Assembly: GCF_026343955.1 (NCBI RefSeq)
Contig: NZ_JAPKNI010000004.1
Coordinates: 62,001-126,000, forward strand
Direction: 5' to 3'
DNA: 64,000 nucleotides
Source of the DNA: Kaistia defluvii
GTDB lineage: Bacteria; Pseudomonadota; Alphaproteobacteria; Rhizobiales; Kaistiaceae
The position numbers were made by a program, and so were the translations under genes. Numbering within the stretch: the stretch's first letter is position 1; the number at the start of each line of letters is the position of its first letter. Positions 56,469 to 64,000 of this stretch are shown piece after piece. Below the pieces are notes generated by a model, which saw nothing but the letters and a program-made list of their open reading frames with translations, was not told where the DNA came from and searched no databases.

Positions 56469-57514
56469 CACGGTGCCCATCCCATGGTCTGCAGAACAAC
56501 GGCGACCACAACGACCATGCCCAGCGAGATCGGCAGGAATACCTTCCAGCCCAGACGCATCAGTTGGTCGTAGCGGTAGCGCGGCACGAAGGCCTTCACC
56601 ATCGAGAACATGAAGAAGACCAGGGAGCCCTTCAGCACGAACCAGACGATGCCCGGCACCCAGGTGAAGGGCGCGACGTTCACCGGCGGCAGCCAGCCTC
56701 CCAGGAACAGGATGGTCGTCATGGCGGACATCAGGCAGATCGATGCGTACTCGCCGAGCATGAACATCATGTACGGGGTCGAGCCATATTCCGACATGAA
56801 TCCGGCGACGAGCTCGGATTCCGCTTCGACGAGATCGAAGGGAGGACGGTTGGTTTCCGCCAGCGCCGAGATGAAGAAGATCACGAACATCGGCAGCAGC
56901 GCGAGCCAGTACCAGTCAAGGAAGCTTCCCGGCAGGCCGAGCTTGGTCCCGAGACCCGTCTGCTGCGACATGACGATGTCGGTGAGGTTCAGCGAACCGA
57001 CGCAGAGCAGCACGGTGACGATCACGAAGCCGATCGAGACTTCATAGGAGACCATCTGGGCGGCGGCGCGCAGCGACGACAGGAACGGGTACTTCGAGTT
57101 CGAAGCCCAGCCGCCCATGATGACGCCGTACACGCCGAGCGACGAGATCGCCAGCAGGTAGAGCACGCCAACATTGAGGTTGGCGATCACCCAGCCGAAA
57201 TTGAACGGGATCACCGCCCAGCCCGCAAGCGCCAGCGTCACCGTGACGAGCGGCGCGAGCAGGAAGATGCCCTTGTTGGCGCCGGACGGAATGACCGGTT
57301 CCTTCAGGACGAACTTCAGCAGATCCGCGAAGGACTGGAACAGGCCGAACGCGCCGACCACGTTGGGGCCGCGACGCATCTGCACCGCCGCCCAGATCTT
57401 GCGGTCGGCAAGCAGGACATAAGCGATGAAGACCAGCAGCAGCACGAGCACAAGCAGGCTCTGCCCGACCATGATCGCGCCCGGGATGAGGTAGTTTTCG
57501 ACGAAGCCGTTCAT
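56468..57514 (-). CDS. nuoH: NADH-quinone oxidoreductase subunit H
   Basis: The 348-residue membrane subunit forms the quinone chamber with NuoB and NuoD. Conserved stretches are '[36 protein letters not shown]', '[16 protein letters not shown]' and '[23 protein letters not shown]'. I start at ATG 57514 ('[12 protein letters not shown]'), 8 nt after nuoG, with GAGGCGGGA just before it. Confidence 0.97.
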   Translation of the reverse strand: MNGFVENYLIPGAIMVGQSLLVLVLLLVFIAYVLLADRKIWAAVQMRRGPNVVGAFGLFQSFADLLKFVLKEPVIPSGANKGIFLLAPLVTVTLALAGWAVIPFNFGWVIANLNVGVLYLLAISSLGVYGVIMGGWASNSKYPFLSSLRAAAQMVSYEVSIGFVIVTVLLCVGSLNLTDIVMSQQTGLGTKLGLPGSFLDWYWLALLPMFVIFFISALAETNRPPFDLVEAESELVAGFMSEYGSTPYMMFMLGEYASICLMSAMTTILFLGGWLPPVNVAPFTWVPGIVWFVLKGSLVFFMFSMVKAFVPRYRYDQLMRLGWKVFLPISLGMVVVVAVVLQTMGWAP

Positions 57515-57521
57515 TCCCGCC

Positions 57522-59615
57522 TCACTCCGCAGCAGCGGCAAGCTGGCCGGCCGCGAGCGCCGAGCATTCCGCCATGATGGCGGAGGCGCGTGCGATCGGG
57601 TTGGTCAGGTAGAAATCATGGATCGGATTGGCGAAAGCCGCCCAGCCGAGCGAGCCGCCGGCCGAAGCCAGCGCCGCCACGTCGGCCAAATCGCCGGCGC
57701 GGACCGTGTCGACAGCCGCGAGATGCGGATGGGCCGCATAGAGCGCCCTGCGCAGTTCGCCGAGCGAGTCGAAGGGCAGCCTGTGGCCGAGCACGTCGGA
57801 CAGGGCGCGAAGAATGGCCCAGTCCTCGCGCGCGTCGCCGGGCGGGAAGCCGGCCCGGTTGGCGATCTGCACGCGGCCCTCGGTGTTGACGAAAGTGCCG
57901 GACTTCTCGGTATAGGCCGCTCCCGGCAGGATGACGTCGGCGCGGTGCGCGCCAGCGTCGCCATGGGTGCCGATATAGACGACGAAGGCCGAGCCGAGGC
58001 TCGTGGTGTCGATCTCGTCGGCGCCGAGCAGGAAGAGCACGTCGAGCGCGCCCTGCCCTGCGGCGGAAACCATGCCGGCGACATCGAGCCCGCCTTCCGC
58101 CGGCACGAAGCCGACGTCGAGGGCGCCAACGCGCGAAGCGGCGGTGTGCAGCACGGCGAGGCCGTTCCAGCCTTCGTCACGACCCGGAGCCGACGCAATG
58201 GCAGCGGCCGCGGCCAGCACGGCCTTGCCGTCGTCGCGGGCCAGAGCGCCCTGCCCGACGATGATGATCGGCCGCTTGGCGTTGGCGAGGATCTCGCCGA
58301 ACGCGCCCTTGCCGGCAGCGATCTCGCCGAGGGTTTCGGGACCGGCGCCGAGGTAGTCATGCGGATAGGTCAGGTCGACATGCTCGCCGACGACGCCGAT
58401 GCGCACATTGCCGGCGCGCCAGCGCTTGCGGATGCGGGCGTTCAGCACCGACGCTTCCTTGCGCGGATTGGCGCCGACGATAAGGATCGCGTCCGCCTGC
58501 TCGATGCCGGCAATGGTCGGGTTGAACAGGTAGCTCGCACGGCCAAGCGCCGGATCGAGCTTCGCGCCATCCTGGCGGGCGTCAAGATTGGAGGAGCCCA
58601 GCGAACCGATCAGCGCCTTCAGAGCATAAAGCTCTTCGACGGCGGCCAGATCACCGGCGATCGCGCCGATCTTCGAACCCGACGTCGCATTGACGCGGTC
58701 GGCGATGGCAGCGAAGGCCTCCGCCCAGGAAACCGGCTTCAGGCGACCGTCGACGCGCAGATACGGACGGTCGAGACGCTGCGTGCGCAGGCCGTCCCAG
58801 ATGAAGCGCGTCTTGTCCGAAATCCACTCTTCATTCACCGCCTCGTTGAGGCGGGGCAGCACGCGCATCACTTCGCGGCCGCGCGTATCGACGCGGATGT
58901 TCGAACCGACCGCGTCCATGACGTCGATCGACTCGGTCTTGGTCAGTTCCCAGGGACGGGCCTGGAAGGCATAGGGCTTGGAGGTCAGCGCGCCGACCGG
59001 GCAAAGGTCGATGACGTTGCCCTGCAGTTCCGACGAAAGCGCCTTCTCGAGATAGGTCGTGATCTCGGCGTCCTCGCCACGGCCGATCAGGCCGAGCTCG
59101 GAGATGCCGGCGACTTCCGTGGTGAAGCGGACGCAACGCGTGCAGTGGATGCAGCGGTTCATCGACGTCTTCACGAGCGGGCCGATATGCTTGTCTTCGA
59201 CGGCGCGCTTGTTCTCGGCGAAACGGTTCTTGTCGACGCCATAGGCCATGGCCTGGTCCTGGAGATCGCACTCGCCGCCCTGATCGCAGATCGGGCAATC
59301 CAGCGGGTGGTTGATCAGCAGGAACTCCATCACGCCTTCGCGTGCCTTCTTCACCATGGGCGACTTGGTGAGCATGACCGGCGGCTCGCCGTTCGGGCCC
59401 GGACGCAGGTCGCGCACGTTCATGGCGCAGGAAGCGGTCGGCTTCGGCGGTCCGCCCTTCACCTCGACAAGGCACATGCGGCAATTGCCGGCGATCGACA
59501 GACGCTCGTGGAAGCAGAAACGCGGCACTTCGGCGCCCGCGGCTTCCGCCGCCTGCAGCAGCGTGTAGTCCGGCGGAACGTCGACTTCGATGCCGTCAAC
59601 GATGATCTTGGCCAT
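57522..59615 (-). CDS. nuoG: NADH-quinone oxidoreductase subunit G
   Basis: The 697-residue subunit has an N-terminal 2Fe-2S ferredoxin domain ('[22 protein letters not shown]'), the His-Cys cluster region ('[21 protein letters not shown]') and '[16 protein letters not shown]', then a molybdopterin-oxidoreductase-like domain without cofactor. It passes electrons from NuoE/F toward NuoI. It lies 3 nt after nuoF and 7 nt before nuoH. Confidence 0.97.
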   Translation of the reverse strand: MAKIIVDGIEVDVPPDYTLLQAAEAAGAEVPRFCFHERLSIAGNCRMCLVEVKGGPPKPTASCAMNVRDLRPGPNGEPPVMLTKSPMVKKAREGVMEFLLINHPLDCPICDQGGECDLQDQAMAYGVDKNRFAENKRAVEDKHIGPLVKTSMNRCIHCTRCVRFTTEVAGISELGLIGRGEDAEITTYLEKALSSELQGNVIDLCPVGALTSKPYAFQARPWELTKTESIDVMDAVGSNIRVDTRGREVMRVLPRLNEAVNEEWISDKTRFIWDGLRTQRLDRPYLRVDGRLKPVSWAEAFAAIADRVNATSGSKIGAIAGDLAAVEELYALKALIGSLGSSNLDARQDGAKLDPALGRASYLFNPTIAGIEQADAILIVGANPRKEASVLNARIRKRWRAGNVRIGVVGEHVDLTYPHDYLGAGPETLGEIAAGKGAFGEILANAKRPIIIVGQGALARDDGKAVLAAAAAIASAPGRDEGWNGLAVLHTAASRVGALDVGFVPAEGGLDVAGMVSAAGQGALDVLFLLGADEIDTTSLGSAFVVYIGTHGDAGAHRADVILPGAAYTEKSGTFVNTEGRVQIANRAGFPPGDAREDWAILRALSDVLGHRLPFDSLGELRRALYAAHPHLAAVDTVRAGDLADVAALASAGGSLGWAAFANPIHDFYLTNPIARASAIMAECSALAAGQLAAAAE

Positions 59616-59618
59616 GAT

Positions 59619-60926
59619 TTACTCCGCCGCTTCCATCATCTGCCGTTCGACCGGCCTGGGGTTGCGGGAATAGAGGTCGATCCGCTCCTCGATCTCATGC
59701 CGGAAATGCCGGATCAGGCCCTGGATGGGCCATGCCGCGGCGTCGCCGAGCGCGCAGATCGTGTGGCCTTCGACCTGGGTCGTGACCTGGAGGAGCATAT
59801 CGATTTCGCGCTTCTCAGCTTCGCCGCGCGCCATGCGGTCGATCACGCGCCACATCCAGCCGGTACCTTCGCGGCATGGCGTGCACTGGCCGCAGCTCTC
59901 ATGCTTGAAGAAGTACGCGATGCGGGCGATGGCGCGGATGACGTCGGTCGACTTATCCATGACGAGCACGCCGGCCGTGCCGAAGCTCGACTTCACGGCG
60001 CGGGTGCCGTCGAAGTCCATGATCAGGTCTTCGCACTGGTCGGCCGGGATGATCGGGCAGGAAGCGCCGCCGGGGATGATCGCCTTCAGATTGTCCCAGC
60101 CGCCGCGAATGCCGCCGCCGTGCTTCTCGATCAATTCCTTGAACGGGATGCCCATCGCCTCTTCGACGATGCAGGGGGTGTTCACATGGCCGGAAATGCC
60201 GAACAGCTTGGTGCCGACATTGTTGGCGCGGCCGATCGACGAGAACCAGGCGGGACCGCGACGCAGGATGGTGGGCGCAACCGCGATGCTCTCGACGTTG
60301 TTGACCGTCGTCGGGCAGCCATAGAGGCCAACATTCGCCGGGAACGGCGGCTTGAGGCGCGGCTGGCCCTTCTTGCCCTCAAGGCTTTCGAGCAGAGCCG
60401 TCTCTTCGCCGCAGATATAAGCGCCGGCGCCATGGGCGACATAGATGTCCATGTCCCAGCCATGGACGTTGTTCTTGCCGATCAGGCGGGCGTCATAGGC
60501 CTGGTCGATGGCGGCCTGCAGATGCTCGCGCTCGCGGATGAATTCGCCGCGCACGTAGATGTAGGCGGCATGCGCGCCCATCGCGAAGCCGGCGATCAGC
60601 GCGCCTTCGACGAGGTGATGCGGGTCATGGCGCAGGATCTCGCGATCCTTGCAGGTGCCCGGCTCGGATTCGTCGGCGTTGATGACGAGGTAATGCGGCC
60701 GGCCGTCGTTCTGCTTGGGCATGAACGACCATTTCAGGCCGGTCGGGAAACCGGCCCCGCCACGGCCGCGCAGGCCCGAGGCCTTCATCTGGTCGACGAT
60801 CCAGTCGCGACCAGCCTCGAGGATGGTCTTGGTGCCATCCCACGAACCGCGCTTCAGCGCGCCCTGCAGGCCCCAGTCATGATGACCGTAGATATTCGTG
60901 AAGATGCGGTCTTTGTCCGAAAGCAT
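59619..60926 (-). CDS. nuoF: NADH-quinone oxidoreductase subunit F
   Basis: The 435-residue subunit binds NADH and FMN ('[17 protein letters not shown]', '[16 protein letters not shown]'-like '[15 protein letters not shown]', '[19 protein letters not shown]') and the N3 4Fe-4S cluster ('[17 protein letters not shown]' plus a later Cys). It is the electron entry of complex I. GAGGGGCGG lies just before ATG 60926. Confidence 0.98.
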   Translation of the reverse strand: MLSDKDRIFTNIYGHHDWGLQGALKRGSWDGTKTILEAGRDWIVDQMKASGLRGRGGAGFPTGLKWSFMPKQNDGRPHYLVINADESEPGTCKDREILRHDPHHLVEGALIAGFAMGAHAAYIYVRGEFIREREHLQAAIDQAYDARLIGKNNVHGWDMDIYVAHGAGAYICGEETALLESLEGKKGQPRLKPPFPANVGLYGCPTTVNNVESIAVAPTILRRGPAWFSSIGRANNVGTKLFGISGHVNTPCIVEEAMGIPFKELIEKHGGGIRGGWDNLKAIIPGGASCPIIPADQCEDLIMDFDGTRAVKSSFGTAGVLVMDKSTDVIRAIARIAYFFKHESCGQCTPCREGTGWMWRVIDRMARGEAEKREIDMLLQVTTQVEGHTICALGDAAAWPIQGLIRHFRHEIEERIDLYSRNPRPVERQMMEAAE

Positions 60927-60937
60927 CGTCCGCCCCT

Positions 60938-61786
60938 CTACTCTTTCTTGGCCGCATCCGGGCGGACCGAAGGGTCCGAAGCCGGCACGGTCTGCTTGAC
61001 CTGATCGGGAACCTTTTCCTTGTCGGCCTCGCCCTGCGCCTTGACGGCGGGAGCGGCGGGAGCCTCGGCAGGAGCAGGATTGGCGGCGGCTCGCGCAGCC
61101 TCCTCGGCGGCGGCCGCGCGAGCGGCGATCGCTTCGCGCGCGGCCGCCAAGCCAGCGCCCTGCCCGACCATCGAACCGTCATAGAGCTCGGGGGTCGTCA
61201 GCGCGCGGAAGCCGCCCACGGGCGCCGAGTGGTGGCGCTCGATCTGCGGACCCGGCTTGATCGGCCGGTCGGCCTGGATGTCGTCGATCAGCTTGTCGAG
61301 GGTCTCGACAGTCAGATCCTCATAGGTATCAGGGACGATCTGCAGCATCGGAGCGTTCACGCAGGCGCCGAGGCACTCGACCTCTTCCCACGACAGATTG
61401 CCATCGGCCGAGACGTGGAACGGCTCGGGATGGATGCGCTCGCGACACCGGTCGATCAGCTTGTTGGCGCCCCGCAGCATGCAGGGGGTGGTGCCGCAGA
61501 CCTGGATGTGCGCCTTCTTGCCGACCGGGGCCAGCAGGAACATCGTGTAGAAGGTGGCAACCTCGAGGACGCGAATGTAGGGCATGTCGAGGAACTCGCC
61601 GACCCAACGGATCGCCGGTTCGGAGACCCAACCCTCTTGCTCCTGGATACGCCAGAGCAGCGGAATGACGGCCGAAGCCTGCTTCCCTTCCGGGAACTTC
61701 AGCAACTGCTTTTCAGCCCAGGCCAGATTGTCCGGCGAGATGGCGAAGCTTTGCGGCTGCTCGGATGCGAGACGACGTACGGACAT
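60938..61786 (-). CDS. nuoE: NADH-quinone oxidoreductase subunit E with a long Ala-rich tail
   Basis: The 282-residue subunit carries the N1a 2Fe-2S cluster: '[15 protein letters not shown]' and '[16 protein letters not shown]' hold the four Cys. After the core (about residue 200) comes an Ala/Glu/Pro-rich tail of about 80 residues that ends in 'RPDAAKKE'. The E. coli subunit is only about 166 residues; tails of this kind occur in alphaproteobacteria and their role is unknown. The ATG overlaps the nuoD stop by one base. Confidence 0.95.
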   Translation of the reverse strand: MSVRRLASEQPQSFAISPDNLAWAEKQLLKFPEGKQASAVIPLLWRIQEQEGWVSEPAIRWVGEFLDMPYIRVLEVATFYTMFLLAPVGKKAHIQVCGTTPCMLRGANKLIDRCRERIHPEPFHVSADGNLSWEEVECLGACVNAPMLQIVPDTYEDLTVETLDKLIDDIQADRPIKPGPQIERHHSAPVGGFRALTTPELYDGSMVGQGAGLAAAREAIAARAAAAEEAARAAANPAPAEAPAAPAVKAQGEADKEKVPDQVKQTVPASDPSVRPDAAKKE

Positions 61787-62976
61787 TAGCGGTCAACCTC
61801 TCCGAACACGATATCGATGGAGCCCAGCACCGCGGAGACGTCGGCCAGCATGTGGCCGCGGCACAGGAAGTCCATCGACTGGAGATGTGCGAATCCCGGA
61901 GCGCGGATCTTGCAGCGGTATGGCTTGTTCGAGCCGTCCGCCACAAGATAGACGCCGAATTCGCCCTTCGGCGCCTCGACAGCCGCATACACCTCGCCGG
62001 CGGGCACGTGGTAGCCCTCGGTGTAGAGCTTGAAGTGATGAATCAGCGCTTCCATCGAGCGCTTCATCTCGCCGCGCTTCGGCGGAACGATCTTGTTGTC
62101 GGTGTAGGAGACCGGGCCGGTCTTCTCGGTACCCAGCAGGCGCTTCACGCACTGCTTCATGATCCGGATCGACTCGCGCATTTCCGCCATGCGGACGAGA
62201 TAGCGATCATAATTGTCGCCATGCACCCCGGTCGGGATATCGAATTCGAGTTCCGAATAGCACTCGTAGGGCTGCGAACGGCGCAGATCCCAGGCGGCGC
62301 CCGTGCCGCGGATCAGCACACCGGAATAGCCCCACTTCCAGGCTTCTTCCTGCGTCAGCACGCCGATATCGACATTGCGCTGCTTGAAGATGCGGTTGCC
62401 CGTGACGAGACGATCCAGATCGTCGAGCCGCCGCAGATAAGGATCGCAGAAATCGCCGATGTCGCGGACAAGCTGCTCGGGGATGTCCTGGTGAACGCCA
62501 CCCGGCCGGAAATACGCGGCGTGCATCCGCGAGCCGGACGCGCGCTCGTAGAAGATCATCAGCTTCTCGCGTTCCTCGAACCCCCAGAGCGGCGGCGTCA
62601 GCGCGCCGCAGTCCATCGCCCAGGTCGTCACATTCAGGATGTGCGACAGGAGACGGCCCATCTCGGAGAAGAGAACACGGATCAGCTGGCCGCGCTTCGG
62701 CACTTCGATCTCGAGCATCTTCTCGACGGCGAGCGCGAAGGCATGTTCCTGATTCATCGGCGCGGCGTAGTCGAGCCGGTCGAAATAAGGCACAGCCTGA
62801 AGATAGGTCTTGGTCTCGATCAGCTTCTCGGTGCCGCGATGCAGCAGGCCGATATGCGGATCAACGCGATCGACGATTTCACCATCGAGTTCCAGCACCA
62901 GACGCAACACACCGTGCGCGGAAGGATGCTCGGGACCGAAGTTGATATTGAATGGACGAACCTGGGCTTCTGCCAT
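61786..62976 (-). CDS. nuoD: NADH-quinone oxidoreductase subunit D
   Basis: The 396-residue 49-kDa subunit lines the quinone pocket with NuoB and NuoH. It starts '[27 protein letters not shown]' with the quinone-site His, and ends 'DIVFGEVDR', the universal C-terminus. Other stretches are '[20 protein letters not shown]' and '[10 protein letters not shown]'. ATG 62976 is chosen because the upstream extension overlaps nuoC and is not family-like; TGAGG precedes it. Confidence 0.97.
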   Translation of the reverse strand: MAEAQVRPFNINFGPEHPSAHGVLRLVLELDGEIVDRVDPHIGLLHRGTEKLIETKTYLQAVPYFDRLDYAAPMNQEHAFALAVEKMLEIEVPKRGQLIRVLFSEMGRLLSHILNVTTWAMDCGALTPPLWGFEEREKLMIFYERASGSRMHAAYFRPGGVHQDIPEQLVRDIGDFCDPYLRRLDDLDRLVTGNRIFKQRNVDIGVLTQEEAWKWGYSGVLIRGTGAAWDLRRSQPYECYSELEFDIPTGVHGDNYDRYLVRMAEMRESIRIMKQCVKRLLGTEKTGPVSYTDNKIVPPKRGEMKRSMEALIHHFKLYTEGYHVPAGEVYAAVEAPKGEFGVYLVADGSNKPYRCKIRAPGFAHLQSMDFLCRGHMLADVSAVLGSIDIVFGEVDR

Positions 62977-62983
62977 GGGTGCC

Positions 62984-63613
62984 TCAGCTCGGCTTCTGTT
63001 CGGGCTTGGGAGCTTCCTTGGCCTTCTCATCGCCCGGCAGCACGTAGTCCGTGCCTTCCCAGGGGGAGAGGAAGTCAAAGTCGCGGAATTCCTGCGTCAG
63101 CTTCACGGGCTCGTACACGACGCGCTTCTGCTGGTCGTCGTAGCGAACCTCGACATAGCCCGTCAGCGGGAAATCCTTGCGCAGCGGATGCCCTTCGAAG
63201 CCGTAATCGGTGAGCAGGCGCCGCAGGTCCGGGTGACCGGTGAACAGGATGCCGTACATGTCATAGGCTTCGCGCTCGAACCAGTCCGCGCCCGGAAGCA
63301 CCGAGGTGATCGAGCGAACCGGGGTGACGTCATCCGTCTCGAGCTTCAGCCGGATGCGCAGGTTCCGCGTCGGGCTCAGCAGGTGGTAGACGACGTCGAA
63401 ACGCATCTCGCGCTGCGGGTAGTCGACACCGCAGACATCGATGATGCTGATGAAGCCGGTATTCGCATCGCGCTGCAGCCAGGTGACGAGATCGAGGATC
63501 GCGTCGCGCTGGACGGTGACGGTGAGCTCGCCATAGGCGACCTCGAAGCCGATCACATCGCCGGCGCGCTGCGCGACGATGTAGTCACCGAGCTCTTTGA
63601 GGGTCTCTTCCAT
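62984..63613 (-). CDS. nuoC: NADH-quinone oxidoreductase subunit C
   Basis: The 209-residue 30-kDa subunit has the signature 'ERAYDMYGI'-type motif as '[40 protein letters not shown]'. It is a separate gene here, not fused to nuoD as in E. coli. It lies 7 nt before nuoD and 9 nt after nuoB. Confidence 0.97.
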   Translation of the reverse strand: MEETLKELGDYIVAQRAGDVIGFEVAYGELTVTVQRDAILDLVTWLQRDANTGFISIIDVCGVDYPQREMRFDVVYHLLSPTRNLRIRLKLETDDVTPVRSITSVLPGADWFEREAYDMYGILFTGHPDLRRLLTDYGFEGHPLRKDFPLTGYVEVRYDDQQKRVVYEPVKLTQEFRDFDFLSPWEGTDYVLPGDEKAKEAPKPEQKPS

Positions 63614-63622
63614 GCTGTACCT

Positions 63623-64000
<378 letters not shown>

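Noticed and set aside
57618-61004. 1128-codon open frame on the plus strand across nuoG, nuoF and nuoE
   Set aside because: It is antisense to three certain complex I genes, spans their junctions, and has the Arg/Ala/Gly/Asp-rich composition typical of GC-driven shadow frames. No ribosome site or family motif is visible.

Overview
The window is high-GC chromosomal DNA of an alphaproteobacterium, most probably of the order Hyphomicrobiales (Rhizobiales). The evidence is the gene order (nuoB-N followed by birA, rnj, mce, a DUF1467 gene, proS, lolC and lolD; gltX, comEC and lexA together; fixLJ beside fixK), LexA operators of the alphaproteobacterial GTTC-N7-GTTC type, lpxI instead of lpxH, a short-form ProRS without the editing insert, and ATG, GTG and TTG starts with overlapping stop/start codons. 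I cannot name a genus from the sequence alone. The DNA is almost entirely core chromosome. I see no insertion sequence, prophage, CRISPR array, rRNA or convincing tRNA.

Layout. 0-3.5 kb: the edge of a polyol/rare-sugar locus (ketose 3-epimerase, a polyol dehydrogenase and a ribitol-dehydrogenase-like SDR), then a VOC protein. 3.5-6.8 kb: a proX-proW-proV compatible-solute ABC transporter on the minus strand, with a clear promoter and an internal hairpin between proX and proW. 7.3-13.8 kb: lexA with two LexA boxes, a tail-to-tail comEC whose C-terminal tail carries a tandem 44-residue repeat, then gltX and gltA. 14-28.4 kb: one minus-strand run from translation to envelope building (rpsB, tsf, pyrH, frr, uppS, cdsA, dxr, rseP, bamA, lpxD, fabZ, lpxA, lpxI, lpxB). 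28.8-32.5 kb: dnaE, preceded by an unlisted 32-codon membrane microprotein gene with a perfect LexA box in its promoter. 32.8-36.3 kb: a DUF1269 protein, a membrane-anchored metallophosphoesterase and an AI-2E-family permease. 36.4-39.9 kb: an oxygen-sensing module (fixL, fixJ, a lone receiver, and divergent fixK with a FixJ-like operator). 39.9-42.7 kb: sulfate uptake genes cysP-cysT-cysW without cysA. 42.8-46.2 kb: lolD, lolC and proS. 46.2-46.7 kb: a gene-free stretch with a strong terminator and a possible small RNA. 46.7-49.9 kb: DUF1467 gene, mce, rnj and birA. 49.9-64 kb: the respiratory complex I operon from nuoN back to a nuoB cut by the window end.

How the parts work together: the rpsB-lpxB run joins protein synthesis factors to isoprenoid, phospholipid, lipid A and outer-membrane protein assembly; LolCD serves lipoprotein export. 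FixL/FixJ/FixK should adjust respiration to oxygen. LexA, with two operators at its own promoter and one at the microprotein promoter upstream of dnaE, ties DNA damage to a small membrane protein and possibly to replicative polymerase supply. That SOS-controlled microprotein is the best candidate for something undescribed here.

Extragenic palindromes (REP-like, often as inverted pairs) sit in the longer gaps at 2.8, 13.9 and 28.7 kb. Many long open frames lie antisense to real genes; they are GC-driven shadows and were left out.
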